DNA of 64,000 nucleotides from Sulfidibacter corallicola (GCF_017498545.1 NZ_CP071793.1:6027001-6091000), one strand, 5' to 3'. Positions 8,612 through 17,874 are shown, counted from the first letter of the stretch. Made by a program: numbers and translations. Notes: generated from the sequence alone by a model not told the origin.

Positions 8612-9934
8612 TCAATCGATGAAAGCGGTGACGATGTCCGGGAAGAGGACGATCATCAACAACCCGAAGAGTTGAATGCCGATGAACGGAATGGCGCCTT
8701 TGTAGATTTGGGTGGTCGCCACTTCCGGTGGCGCCACGCCGCGTAGGTAGAAGAGGGCGAATCCGAAGGGCGGGGTCAGAAACGAAGTCTGCAGGTTCAT
8801 GCCGATCATGACGCCGAACCAGACCATGTCGATGCCGAGGATTTTGGCGGCGGGGGCCAGCAGGGGGATGATGATGAAGGCGATCTCGAAAAAGTCGATG
8901 AAGAAACCGAGTACGAAGATCGCCAGATTGGCGACGAGCAACAGGCCGATTTTGCCGCCCGGCAAATTCGTCAGCAAATCCTCGATCCAAATGTCGCCGT
9001 AAAGACCGCGGAACACGAGCGCGAAGGCGGTCGAGCCAATCAGGAGGAACACGACCATCGAGGTCAGCCGCATGGTGTAGTCCATGGTCTCCTTGAGGCG
9101 GGTCAAGGTCAGGCGGCGGTTCAACGCGGCCAGGATGATGGCGCCGACCGCGCCCAGGGCCCCGGCTTCGGTCGGTGTGGCCACCCCGGCGAAAATGCTG
9201 CCCAGTACCAGGAGAATCAACGCCAGTGGCGGAATCAGGACCAAGACGACTTGCTTGAGCAGGGCTTTGCCCTGAAGTTCGCGGGCCTCCGGGGGAAGTG
9301 CGGGCATGGCTTCGGGTTTGACGAGGGCCACCGCGACGGCGAACAGGGCGTAGAGGCCGGCGAGCATGAGGCCCGGGCCGAGCGCGCCGCGGAACAGGTC
9401 GTTGACCGAGATGCCCAACTGATCGGCCAGAACGACCAGGACCACGCTGGGCGGGATGATCTGACCCAGCGTGCCCGAGGCGGTGATCAGGCCGGCCGAG
9501 ATCTCGCGCGAATACCCGTAGCGCAACATGACCGGCATCGAGATCATGCCCATGGCGACCACGGAGGCGCCCACGACGCCGGTAGCGGCGGCCAGGAGCG
9601 CGCCGACGAAAACCACGGCCAGGCCCAGCCCGCCGCGCAGGGGGCCGAACAGCATGCCGATGGTTTTGAGCAGATCCTCGGCGAGGCGCGATTTTTCCAG
9701 CATGGCGCCCATGAAGATAAAGAAGGGAACCGCCAGCAGTACATAGTTGGACATGACGCCGAAGGTGCGGTTGGAAAGTGCAAAAAGCAGGTGCCAGTCG
9801 AAAAAGCCCGCTTCCACGCCGACGAAGGCGAAAATCAGGGCCGTCCCGCCCAGGGAAAAGGCCACCGGGTAGCCGCTGAAAATCAGCAGGAACGCCACCG
9901 CGAACATCAGGGGGCCGAGCCAGGATTCGGTCAT
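8612..9934 (-). CDS. dctM: TRAP transporter large permease DctM
   Basis: Twelve-helix membrane subunit of a tripartite ATP-independent periplasmic transporter, which couples uptake of an organic acid to a sodium or proton gradient. The 440-residue, almost wholly hydrophobic protein has family landmarks such as VPFFIFMGAMLEKSRLAEDLL, GASVVAMGMISMPVMLRYGY and SGTLGQIIPPS. It starts 4 bases inside the end of dctQ (ATGA overlap), so translation is coupled. The substrate-binding gene is divergent, 400 bases beyond dctQ. Confidence 0.95.
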   Translation of the reverse strand: MTESWLGPLMFAVAFLLIFSGYPVAFSLGGTALIFAFVGVEAGFFDWHLLFALSNRTFGVMSNYVLLAVPFFIFMGAMLEKSRLAEDLLKTIGMLFGPLRGGLGLAVVFVGALLAAATGVVGASVVAMGMISMPVMLRYGYSREISAGLITASGTLGQIIPPSVVLVVLADQLGISVNDLFRGALGPGLMLAGLYALFAVAVALVKPEAMPALPPEARELQGKALLKQVVLVLIPPLALILLVLGSIFAGVATPTEAGALGAVGAIILAALNRRLTLTRLKETMDYTMRLTSMVVFLLIGSTAFALVFRGLYGDIWIEDLLTNLPGGKIGLLLVANLAIFVLGFFIDFFEIAFIIIPLLAPAAKILGIDMVWFGVMIGMNLQTSFLTPPFGFALFYLRGVAPPEVATTQIYKGAIPFIGIQLFGLLMIVLFPDIVTAFID

Positions 9935-10503
9935 AGTATGTCACCCAAGTGGGGATTGTCGGGGTCGTCTTCGTGGGACTTGGTGGACCTGCCCGTGATG
10001 ACGCTCAGGTTGTGGATCAATTCGGAGACCCCCTGCACCATGAGCAGCAGAAACGCGATGGGGATCAGCGTCTTGATCGGGTAACGCGGCAGTCCGCCCG
10101 GGTCCGGCGACATCTCGCGCACGCTCCATGAGTTGACCATCGAGGGCCAGGACACCGTGATCATCAAAGCGCAGAACGGAAAAAAGAAGATCAGGGTGCC
10201 GACGAGGTTGATCCAGGCCTGCCCCTTGGGCGACAACTTTCCGTAGAGCACGTCGACGCGCACGTGCTCGCCGTGTTTGAGGGTGTACCCGGCGCCGAGG
10301 AGGAAGACCGCACTGAACAGGTACCATTGGGTCTCGATGAAGGCGTTGGAGCTGAGGGCCACGGTCGTCATCGGGTCCAGGTAGCGGGCGACCGCGTTGT
10401 AGGCGCCGAACCCGACCATCGCCAGCGTCAACCAGAGTAGGGCGCGACCCAGTCGCTCGGTGAGGCCGTCGATGGCGGCGGCGATGTTCATGAGAACGTC
10501 CAT
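9931..10503 (-). CDS. dctQ: TRAP transporter small permease DctQ
   Basis: Four-helix small membrane subunit of the TRAP transporter, forming the integral membrane complex with DctM. The 190-residue product has four hydrophobic segments and the family-like GEHVRVDVLYGKLSPKGQAW loop between helices 2 and 3. It overlaps dctM by ATGA. The chosen ATG 10503 has only a modest ribosome site; ATG 10491 is a possible alternative. The extra hydrophilic C-terminal tail (about 25 residues, rich in Asp and His) has no known role. An inverted repeat lies 36-64 bases upstream and may regulate the operon. Confidence 0.92.
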   Translation of the reverse strand: MDVLMNIAAAIDGLTERLGRALLWLTLAMVGFGAYNAVARYLDPMTTVALSSNAFIETQWYLFSAVFLLGAGYTLKHGEHVRVDVLYGKLSPKGQAWINLVGTLIFFFPFCALMITVSWPSMVNSWSVREMSPDPGGLPRYPIKTLIPIAFLLLMVQGVSELIHNLSVITGRSTKSHEDDPDNPHLGDIL

Positions 10504-10907
10504 GAGGAGTCACTTCCGTGGATGCCCGAGGCGGTGGTGTTCGGGAATTCTTGCAAAGTTCCCGAACGCAGGTCAAGCGGGACGAGGCTCGGGGCGGCGA
10601 AACCCGGTGATTCGGGCGAAATCGCGAATGGACCCTGCCGAAAGCATCGAGCGTGGCACGGCTGAACCGGGGTGGATTGGTCGTTGCGGATGCCGTCTTC
10701 CTTCACTACAATGGCCGCAACTCCAGGTATCCGATCCAGTGTTCAACGACTCCGTGCGAGCTGCGCCTCGTCTGATGCCCGGGGGCGGAACCATCCGATT
10801 TCCGCGACCCCCATCCGACCCATTCCAATCGAAGCGTCCTCGAAGTGGGCGGGCTCCGAATTCGGTGCCGTCCGCCGAGAGGCGATCTTCAGGTCAGGGA
10901 GACCAAC
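10504..10907. promoter_or_regulatory. Divergent dctQM/dctP control region
   Basis: 404 bases without a gene between the divergent TRAP operons. It must hold promoters in both directions, though I cannot pick a strong -35/-10 pair. Its clearest element is the perfect 9-bp inverted repeat listed separately. Confidence 0.5.
10539..10567. promoter_or_regulatory. Inverted repeat upstream of dctQ (candidate operator)
   Basis: GTTCGGGAA (10539-10547) and TTCCCGAAC (10559-10567) form a perfect 9-bp inverted repeat with an 11-base centre, 36 bases upstream of the dctQ start. The centre-to-centre spacing of 20 bases (about two helical turns) suits a dimeric repressor or activator. A leader hairpin is the alternative. 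Confidence 0.45.
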
Positions 10908-12083
10908 ATGAGCCACGATCAACGTCCCGAACCTTCCGCCGCCCATCCTCGGACCATGGAACGCCGCGGCTTTTTGAAAAAGGCAGCCGCGGGTCTTACC
11001 GGCGCCGCACTCGTGACCCACGGCTGTGGGTCCAGCTCGCCGAACGCCAATGGCGAAGGCCCTTCCATCAAAACCAGCCCCAAGGTCATGTGGCGACTCG
11101 CTTCCAGTTATCCCCGATCGTTGGACACGATCTACGGCGCCGCCGACGTCCTGGCCAAGCGATTGAGCGAATTGACTTCCGGCCGGTTCACCGTGCGGCC
11201 CTATCCGGCCGGTGAACTGGTTCCGGCGATGGAGGTCATGGATGCGGTGCAGCAGGGCACCGTCCAACTGGCGCATTCGGCCAGCTACTATTTCAAAGGG
11301 AAAAACCCGGCCCTGGCTTTCGATTGCACGATTCCCTTCGGGCTCACGGCCCGCCAGCAAAACGCTTGGCTGAGCCATGCCGGCGGTTTGGAGCTGATGC
11401 GTGAGGTGTTTTCCGACTTCAACATCATCAATTTTCCCGCCGGCAATACCGGCATTCAGATGGGCGGCTGGTTCCGTCGTGAAATTCAATCCGTCGCCGA
11501 CATCAACGGCCTCAAGATGCGGATCCCCGGGCTCGGTGGCGAAGTCATGAGCCGCATGGGCGCCACCGTCCAGGTTCTGGCGGGCGGCGACATCTTCCCG
11601 GCGCTCGAGCGCGGCGCCATCGACGCGACCGAATGGGTGGGTCCCTATGACGACGAAAAACTGGGCTTCTACAAGGTCGCCAAATACTACTATTATCCCG
11701 GCTGGTGGGAACCCGGACCCAACCTCTCGTTTCTCGTGAACAAGGATGCCTGGGCCAAGCTTCCCAGCGAATATCAGCACGCCTTCGAGGTGGCCGCCGC
11801 CGAAGCCAACGGGGCCATGCTCGGAAAATACGACGCGTTGAATCCACCGGCCCTGGAACGCCTGCTCCAGCAAGGTGTGCAGTTGCGCCCCTTTGCCCAG
11901 GACATCGTCGCGTTGGCGCGCCAGACCGCCTTCGATTTGATGGAAGAGCTGTCGGGCGCGGATGCGAGCTATCGCAAGGTGTTCGAACCATGGAAAGCCT
12001 TTCGCGATCAGAGCTACCGCTGGTTCGCCACGGCCGAAGCCTCCTTTACCGCCTGGGCCGCCAAGGAAGCGCAGCCCGGCTGA
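10908..12083 (+). CDS. dctP: TRAP transporter substrate-binding protein, 2-oxoacid (TakP-like) type
   Basis: Periplasmic receptor that hands the substrate to DctQM. ATG 10908 has GGGAG 6 bases upstream. The N-terminus has a twin-arginine motif (ERRGFLKKA) followed by a hydrophobic stretch ending THGCG, so Tat export and possibly a lipid anchor are predicted. The mature protein contains MRIPGLGGEV, GGDIFPALERGAIDATEW and YYYYPGWWEPGP. These segments characterise the alpha-keto-acid and lactate receptors of the TakP/TTHA0766 group, where the EW region contacts the cation and carboxylate. The likely substrate is therefore a small 2-oxo- or hydroxy-monocarboxylate (inference). It is divergent from dctQM. 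Confidence 0.9.
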   Translation: MSHDQRPEPSAAHPRTMERRGFLKKAAAGLTGAALVTHGCGSSSPNANGEGPSIKTSPKVMWRLASSYPRSLDTIYGAADVLAKRLSELTSGRFTVRPYPAGELVPAMEVMDAVQQGTVQLAHSASYYFKGKNPALAFDCTIPFGLTARQQNAWLSHAGGLELMREVFSDFNIINFPAGNTGIQMGGWFRREIQSVADINGLKMRIPGLGGEVMSRMGATVQVLAGGDIFPALERGAIDATEWVGPYDDEKLGFYKVAKYYYYPGWWEPGPNLSFLVNKDAWAKLPSEYQHAFEVAAAEANGAMLGKYDALNPPALERLLQQGVQLRPFAQDIVALARQTAFDLMEELSGADASYRKVFEPWKAFRDQSYRWFATAEASFTAWAAKEAQPG

Positions 12084-12110
12084 GGCCCGTCCCCCGAGAC
12101 CTGGTTCCGT

Positions 12111-12160
12111 GCCCATCCAGGCCGCTTCGATAGCGGCGAGGTTTTCACGGCTGGATGGGC
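12111..12160. repeat. Nested inverted repeat downstream of dctP
   Basis: GCCCATCCAG (12111-12120) pairs perfectly with CTGGATGGGC (12151-12160), and a second hairpin, GCCGC with GCGGC (12121-12137), sits inside. It begins 28 bases after the dctP stop and has no T run afterwards. It may be an mRNA 3'-end stabiliser or a Rho-dependent stop site. Confidence 0.45.
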
Positions 12161-12271
12161 TCCGGATCACCAGGCGGTGGCATTCGTGTTACATTCAAGC
12201 CTTTACCGCCCTTTGTCCCAACCGGCATTTCGCCTTCGTTGCGACCATCTCTCGATCGAGGAGTTCCCTTC

Positions 12272-13159
12272 ATGAAGTTCCGCCATGCGTTTCTCTGTTT
12301 TTCGATGTTCATCTCGGCAATGGGTGCGGGCCTGTTCGCCGCCGACGAGATCCACATCTCCTACACCCAGATGCGACCGAACCTCTTCATGTTGGAAGGC
12401 GCGGGCGGCAATATGGTGCTCTGCCGTGGCGAAGACGGATTGTTTTTGGTGGACGACCAGGTTTCGGCGGTCAGCGAAAAGGTCAAAAAGGCGATCAAGG
12501 CCATCGAGCCGGGACCGCTGCGCTTCATTCTGAACACCCATTGGCACCACGACCACACGGGCGGCAACGAGTACTTTCGCAAAGGTGGAACCCTGACCGT
12601 GGCGCACCGCAACGTGCGCAAACGCATGATGAAGAAAAACGTGGTCGAAGCCCTCAAACGCGAATTGGAGGCTTCTCCCGAGGGCGCGTTGCCGGTGATC
12701 ACCTTCAGCAAAGAGATGACCTGGCACTACAACGGCGAGGAAATTCAGATCTACCACGTGCCGAACGCCCATACCGACGGCGATTCGATCGTGTTCTTCA
12801 AGACCAGCAACGTGGTCCACATGGGCGACGTGTTCTTCAACGGCCTCTATCCGTTGATCGACTACAGCTCCGGCGGCACCATCAAGGGCATGATCTCGGC
12901 CGTCAAGCGCGTGCTCAAGCACGTGGATTCCGATACGCAAATCGTCCCCGGCCACGGTCCCCTCGGTACCAAATGGGATCTCGTCACCTACCTCCAGATG
13001 CTGGAACACGTGCGCGACAAGGTCTCGGCCATGAAAAAGCAGGGCAAGAAGCTGTCCGAGATCAAGGCGGCCAAGATCACGGCCGAGTGGGATGCAACCT
13101 GGGGTACCAAGTGGCTCACGCCCGATCAGTTCATCGAGATCGCCTACCGCTCGATATGA
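12272..13159 (+). CDS. Exported metallo-beta-lactamase-fold hydrolase
   Basis: Predicted periplasmic zinc hydrolase. A signal peptide (residues 1-23, ending GLFAAD) is followed by the zinc motif HWHHDH, with His90, His92, Asp94 and His95. Further ligands are in NAHTDGDS, HMGDVF and VPGHGP. Closest in appearance to the SoxH/quinoprotein-relay-like or B1-like hydrolases widespread in environmental bacteria. Beta-lactam hydrolysis cannot be claimed. ATG 12272 has GAGGAG 8 bases upstream. It stands alone between dctP and the PilZ cluster. The 295-residue length is normal for the fold. Confidence 0.85.
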   Translation: MKFRHAFLCFSMFISAMGAGLFAADEIHISYTQMRPNLFMLEGAGGNMVLCRGEDGLFLVDDQVSAVSEKVKKAIKAIEPGPLRFILNTHWHHDHTGGNEYFRKGGTLTVAHRNVRKRMMKKNVVEALKRELEASPEGALPVITFSKEMTWHYNGEEIQIYHVPNAHTDGDSIVFFKTSNVVHMGDVFFNGLYPLIDYSSGGTIKGMISAVKRVLKHVDSDTQIVPGHGPLGTKWDLVTYLQMLEHVRDKVSAMKKQGKKLSEIKAAKITAEWDATWGTKWLTPDQFIEIAYRSI

Positions 13160-13502
13160 CGAGCGCCCGAGCAGAAACGGAATGGTTGCCCCTTTCGTGG
13201 TGGTTTGGCTGGATGGGCACGGCTGCGGCCATGGGGTGCCATGGTTTTGACAAGTTGCTTTCTTTCAGGTGATTAACTGGTGCCTGATGCCTGGGCCTTG
13301 CCGCTGGTTTGTGGAGAGAACCTGCCGATTCCATGGAATCATTTAAAAAACCCGTTTCCGGATGGGTGGCAACCAGCGCGGATTCAAACCGATTCCACCA
13401 TCGGATGGGCGCCTCCGACCGGGCAGTGGTGTGCCGGGCTCAAGCTATCCGGTGCGAATGTCGATTCCTGTGATCAACGATCTCATTCGAGGAGCGCGAT
13501 TC
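13160..13502 (+). other. Intergenic region upstream of the PilZ gene
   Basis: About 340 bases with no gene that I believe. Short open frames here have no conserved features. I looked for a c-di-GMP riboswitch because the next gene is a PilZ protein and saw no recognisable GEMM core. Confidence 0.35.
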
Positions 13503-13841
13503 ATGCCTCACTACGCACCGCGGCGTTTCGAACGCTTCAACTGCGAGATGGCCGTATGGATTCACCCGCTCGCCCCTGAAGAACCGCTCTTGTTGGCCGA
13601 AGTGCTCAATATCAGCGGTGGCGGGTTCCTCTGCCGCGTGGACCGCGAACTTCCTCAAAACCAGCCCTTGGATATTTCCATTGAACTACCCCAGCGGGAA
13701 AACCTGGTTCCGGTCAAGGGAGAGGTCCGCCACGTGCGGCCCGAGGACGAGCAAACCTTTCTCATCGGTCTGGAATTCACGGAGATCGAAGGTATGACGG
13801 TCCCCGCTTTCATAGCCTACATCGAGGCTATGTTCGTTTAG
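13503..13841 (+). CDS. PilZ-domain protein (c-di-GMP receptor)
   Basis: A 112-residue, single-domain PilZ protein. The N-terminal arginine motif (APRRFERFN) and the NISGGGFL element, equivalent to (D/N)xSxxG, are both present, so c-di-GMP binding is expected. ATG 13503 has GAGGAG 7 bases upstream. An earlier in-frame ATG at 13458 would add 15 residues but lacks a good ribosome site. It ends 37 bases before the HEAT-receiver gene, and the two probably form one operon linking c-di-GMP to that protein. Confidence 0.85.
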   Translation: MPHYAPRRFERFNCEMAVWIHPLAPEEPLLLAEVLNISGGGFLCRVDRELPQNQPLDISIELPQRENLVPVKGEVRHVRPEDEQTFLIGLEFTEIEGMTVPAFIAYIEAMFV

Positions 13842-13878
13842 GTACCCCCACCTCCACCAAAAACTGGCGAGTGAATCC

Positions 13879-16581
13879 ATGCACAGGGACATGTTTCAGG
13901 AACGGATCGAGGAAATCCTGAAGACCGGCAACGAGAAGTTGCTGCATTCCTTCTTGATGCGTGGATTGAAGACGGACCGACAGCAAACCATCGGGTTGCT
14001 GAACGAGGTCCTGCCGCTCATCGGCGGCCGCAATCGGCTCAAGGTCATGGAAATCCTGATCGACGACGGCGAAAAGGACCTCATACCGTTGTTCGTGAGG
14101 GCCATCGTGCACGAAAAGAACATGTTGTTCGCCAAGAGCCTGTTGTTCATCTACCGCAATTTCAGCCATTACGAGGCCGTCTTCCCGCTGGAATCCATCG
14201 AAGATCGGCTGGTTCCCGAACTGGGCGACGCCTTCAAACGCGTCATCGGAACCCTGCGCGCCAAGCACCACCACCGGTTCAACATGCAGGCCTTCCGCGA
14301 TCGGGACGACCAGCCGGATTTGTTGCGGGAAACGCTGGACATGATGCTGAAGGAGCCGGATCCCGCCTATGCCGGTTTTCTGATCGACCGGTTGAACGAC
14401 GGGACCGATCTCCAGGTCCGTGAAGCGTTGCGGGGTCTGGATGCGCTCGGTGACGCGGATTCGGTACCGACACTGCTGGAGTTCCTGGCGGCGCGCATCG
14501 AGCAAAAAAAGCTGGTGGATCGCCTGGGGCGTTTCCTGGTGCGGCCCGAAAGTCACGAGGAACGCGGCCCGGCGGATTACGCCCAACCCTTGGCCGATCT
14601 GGTGGGCTGGGACGATACGGATCGCGAAACCTTCCACGCCTGCATCCAACAGGGAAAAGGCGAAGCGGTGCTTTCGATGGTGCGCGGTGGATTTGGCTTG
14701 AACGGCGATCTCTGGATGGAAGTCAGCGTCTTCCTGACCAACACCCTCTCCGGTGAAAAACCGCAGGAAAGCGCGCTCGCCAGCTTGAACACGGCCTTCG
14801 CCGCATGGCAAGGCGAGCAGGACCGGGTCCTGACGAAGGTTTGCGAGGTGCTTGGGCGGATTCGTTTTCGCTGTGACGGCGAAGATGCCACGGAGCGGAT
14901 CGAGGCCGCCATTCCCGAATCCGAGTCGGCCCGGCCCGTGATGCTGATCGCCTACCTGGAGGGTTGCCGCTCCGCCAACGCGCTGAAACGGTTGTTGGCA
15001 TACGTTTCCTTTCCGCCCGACGAGGTGGTGTTGCGGCGCGCCCTCGAGGCTCTGACCGCCTTCTCGTTCGAGACCCTGCCGTTGCCCTTGCTGGATGTGG
15101 TGCGAACCGGGCCCGATGCCGGGATTCGTGAAATGGCCATGGACATCCTCGCCCGTGCCGGATACGGCTCCGTTCTGGTGGAAGACGTGTTGGTGGGGGC
15201 GCCTGCCGAACGACTCCCCGAAATCGCGCAGGCGGTGGCGCGCCATCGCGTTCAAGGTGGCGGCGCCCGCCTGGCCGATTTGTTGGAAGACGCCGAGTCC
15301 GAGTCCCTGGCGTTGGTGCTGATCGAGTCGCTTCGTGCTTTTCCCGGCTCGCGTACCGGTCCGGCCGTGAAGCCCTTTTTCCAGCCAGGCAATCCAAAGG
15401 CGATTCGCGATGCGGCTTTGGAGACCCTTTTGGTGGCCGGCGGTCCCGAGCGGTTGCAATACCTCCTGGACGGCCTGAATCTTTTTCCGACCATCAAGAA
15501 AGATCAACTGGTCCGCCAAGTGTGCGAGCGCCTGGCCACCTTCAACCGCGAGCAATTTCCGCCCGGTTTGTTGGAGGCCATGGATTTCTGGTTGTCCTTG
15601 CTGCAGGATGCCCGCGACGAACAACTGCGCTACCTGGTGTTGCAGGTTCTTCAAAGCGCCGATTGGGGCCAGGCTCGCAACAAGCGTATGTGGGTCGAGA
15701 GCCTGCGCAGTCTCAGTGAAGACGACGAGCCCCAACGCAGCAGTGAGGAGCGGCGCCTGTTGCGGGTGCTGATCATCAAAGCCGAAGGCGATTCCCGCAC
15801 CGCGACCGCCGCTCCGGCGGAGCCGCCGCCGGTCGCGGAGCCCGCGGTAGAGGAAGCTGCCCGTCCGGAGGGTCCCGCTTCAAGGAGACGGCTCGACTAC
15901 ATGCTGGATCAACTGGAGACGTCCTGCCACCACCAGCGGGCCGGCGCTTTGCGACGGCTCAACCTGATGTACAAACCCCACCTTTTGAAAAACCAACCTC
16001 ACGAAGAGAAAAGGTTGGTGGACAACGTATTGCGGCTTTTCGAGCAGAATCAGGGCGTGACCGAACTGACCCGCGTGTGCATCAGTTTGGCGGTGAAGGT
16101 GGGCCATCCTCGTTTGTTGGAACGCGTCGATACCTGCCTCTACGATACCGATCTGGGCGTCGTCCAGTTTGCCGATCGCGCCCTCGCCATGGTGCGCAAG
16201 GCCGAAATGGCGCAATCGATTCAAACCATTCACCTGCTTGACGATACCCGTCTGGTGACGCGCACGCTGAGTTCGCTGTTGACGCGTAGCGGGTTCCAGG
16301 TGGAGATCGACAATTGCCCCGAAGACGCGTTGGTGCGCTTGGAACGCGGCCGCTTCGACCTGGGCATCGTCGACTTGATCATGCCGAAACTCGATGGCGT
16401 GAGCTTCATTCGAGAGATTCGGCGCAGGCAATTGGCGCCGCGCCGGCTGGTCGTCATTACCTCCAGCCGCGACGAGAACCTGCACCGGGTGGTCCGGGGC
16501 CTGGATGTCGATGCGTTGCTGCTCAAGCCGTTCCCCATGGCGCGACTGGTGGATTGCATCCGCGGCCTGGAAGCGTCCTGA
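13879..16581 (+). CDS. HEAT-like repeat protein with C-terminal response-regulator receiver domain
   Basis: A 900-residue cytoplasmic protein. Residues 1 to about 620 are all-helical, Leu-rich repeats resembling HEAT/armadillo units (for example PTLLEFLAARIEQKKLVDRLG). A Pro/Ala/Glu-rich linker follows near 635-665, then a further helical block. Residues 783-900 form a receiver domain with the acidic pair Asp788-Asp789, phospho-acceptor Asp832 in VDLIMPKLDG, the ITSS switch residues and Lys883 in LKPF. All catalytic positions are intact, so phosphorylation by a histidine kinase is expected. No kinase gene is adjacent. It follows the PilZ gene. The function is unknown; a phosphorylation-controlled scaffold is an inference. 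Confidence 0.85.
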   Translation: MHRDMFQERIEEILKTGNEKLLHSFLMRGLKTDRQQTIGLLNEVLPLIGGRNRLKVMEILIDDGEKDLIPLFVRAIVHEKNMLFAKSLLFIYRNFSHYEAVFPLESIEDRLVPELGDAFKRVIGTLRAKHHHRFNMQAFRDRDDQPDLLRETLDMMLKEPDPAYAGFLIDRLNDGTDLQVREALRGLDALGDADSVPTLLEFLAARIEQKKLVDRLGRFLVRPESHEERGPADYAQPLADLVGWDDTDRETFHACIQQGKGEAVLSMVRGGFGLNGDLWMEVSVFLTNTLSGEKPQESALASLNTAFAAWQGEQDRVLTKVCEVLGRIRFRCDGEDATERIEAAIPESESARPVMLIAYLEGCRSANALKRLLAYVSFPPDEVVLRRALEALTAFSFETLPLPLLDVVRTGPDAGIREMAMDILARAGYGSVLVEDVLVGAPAERLPEIAQAVARHRVQGGGARLADLLEDAESESLALVLIESLRAFPGSRTGPAVKPFFQPGNPKAIRDAALETLLVAGGPERLQYLLDGLNLFPTIKKDQLVRQVCERLATFNREQFPPGLLEAMDFWLSLLQDARDEQLRYLVLQVLQSADWGQARNKRMWVESLRSLSEDDEPQRSSEERRLLRVLIIKAEGDSRTATAAPAEPPPVAEPAVEEAARPEGPASRRRLDYMLDQLETSCHHQRAGALRRLNLMYKPHLLKNQPHEEKRLVDNVLRLFEQNQGVTELTRVCISLAVKVGHPRLLERVDTCLYDTDLGVVQFADRALAMVRKAEMAQSIQTIHLLDDTRLVTRTLSSLLTRSGFQVEIDNCPEDALVRLERGRFDLGIVDLIMPKLDGVSFIREIRRRQLAPRRLVVITSSRDENLHRVVRGLDVDALLLKPFPMARLVDCIRGLEAS

Positions 16582-17154
16582 CGATCGGTGAACCGCGTAG
16601 ACATCGGGAGCCGACAAACTTCCAACCGGGTTTGGACGAAGGAAAGCTTAATATTGTTTTGTGTCGCTAAAAAGTTGGCTTGTGGATTGCTAAAGAAAGC
16701 AATGTCTTTTTCAACATGACATTGACAACATATTCGACCTTTCAATCAAATTTTTTCCTACTTTCATCTCTGTTAGTGTTTTTACATTCTGGCTTCTCGA
16801 TCGCTCCGTTCTCGATTTCTCGATAAAGCACATACTATGACTCCCTCTCGTTCCCCAAGACCCGCGAGATCCACGCTCGCGGGTTTTTTCTTTTTGGGGG
16901 AAGGCCTCTGCGGTGATCTTCCGATCCGCGGCCTGTCTCCGGTTTGGATACGAAAACCGAACGCGATGGGCCGCGAACCTCGATTGTCTCGGGGATGCGC
17001 ACGCTTTGTGAATCCCGCTTCCAGCCTTGAACGCACTCACTTTTTGGGCTTTTCCTGCGAATCCGGGTTTACGGTTTGCGGGCTTTGAGTGAAAATAGTG
17101 ATGTAGCGCACGCGCGCTCGGGTGGGTATCATCGCCAACAGGGGAACCTTTATT
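16582..17154 (+). other. AT-rich intergenic region with terminator and possible small RNA
   Basis: 570 bases between the HEAT-receiver gene and the next exported protein. The stretch 16640-16830 is much more AT-rich than the genome. It has a promoter-like TTGACA (16722-16727) with TCAAAT 18 bases later, then a strong terminator ending near 16889. Transcription from that promoter would give an RNA of about 130 nt with no convincing reading frame. Confidence 0.4.
16861..16889 (+). terminator. Rho-independent terminator
   Basis: CCCGCGAG (16861-16868) pairs with CTCGCGGG (16876-16883) across a 7-base loop and is followed by six T. It lies 280 bases downstream of the HEAT-receiver gene, so it may serve that transcript or a small RNA starting near 16757. 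Confidence 0.85.
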
Positions 17155-17874
17155 ATGAAACGATTCCTTTTCGTATGTTTACTTTTTCCGACAATATGTT
17201 TCGGTGCATTTATGGAACGTGCCGAACCCAATCGCCCTGTCAAATATTCCGTTTTCAAAGCCCACACCATCCTTCCCGAAACCTTTCGAAACGTGATCGA
17301 AAAGAACGGGAAACACCTGTTTGCCGGTCTCGAAAAGGGATTGTCCACGCCCCACGCCCAGCTCTCCGTCGAGCGCGTGATGGAAGAAAAGCGGAAGATC
17401 ACCGAACTGGTCAACAACCAGGCCGCCTTCAGCCAGGTCGCCCATCAGATGGGGTTCGTGGCCGGTTTGGTCGCGCTGCTGGCCGATCCCGTTCAGGAAC
17501 AACAGGGGACCGTGCGCCAAGGCTTCGATTTCTATCTCGATTACAAGCTGTCGCGGTTCCATTTCGTGTTCGACGGCTACCCAGGTCCCGACGTCAACGA
17601 GCAATGGCTCTCCGCCCAACTGAACGCCGTGGTCAGTCACCGAACCCAGTACCGCAACATCTTGGAAAAGGGTTATCGCCAGGTGAACGGCAACCCACGC
17701 TTCCGTTTCGACGAGCGCCATCCCGTCTACGGGGTGTGCAGCATCTACTTTTCCAATGTGGCTCGACTCTCCGCCCATCTCTGGTATCATGCTTGGGCGG
17801 CCGCCAATGGGGACCTCACCAGAACGCCTCTACTGAAAGAACGCATCGCGGAAATGAAGAAAAAACAAGGCTGA
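17155..17874 (+). CDS. Exported hypothetical protein
   Basis: A 239-residue protein with a clear signal peptide (MKRFLFVCLLFPTICFGA, cleavage after about residue 18). ATG 17155 has AGGGGA 8 bases upstream. The mature part is helical with a moderately conserved look: GFVAGLVALLADP, LSRFHFVFDGYPGPD, and the aromatic C-terminal block HPVYGVCSIYFSNV followed by LWYHAW. Several His and Asp residues could bind metal, but no known motif is complete. It is 64 bases upstream of purH on the same strand, which may be only positional. I do not recognise the family. Confidence 0.7.
   Translation: MKRFLFVCLLFPTICFGAFMERAEPNRPVKYSVFKAHTILPETFRNVIEKNGKHLFAGLEKGLSTPHAQLSVERVMEEKRKITELVNNQAAFSQVAHQMGFVAGLVALLADPVQEQQGTVRQGFDFYLDYKLSRFHFVFDGYPGPDVNEQWLSAQLNAVVSHRTQYRNILEKGYRQVNGNPRFRFDERHPVYGVCSIYFSNVARLSAHLWYHAWAAANGDLTRTPLLKERIAEMKKKQG

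Noticed and set aside
13160..13502. A possible c-di-GMP riboswitch before the PilZ gene.
   Set aside because: No GEMM core or tetraloop-receptor pattern was found.
16837..17088. An 83-codon frame beginning just before the 16861 terminator.
   Set aside because: It would be translated through the terminator hairpin and has no ribosome site.
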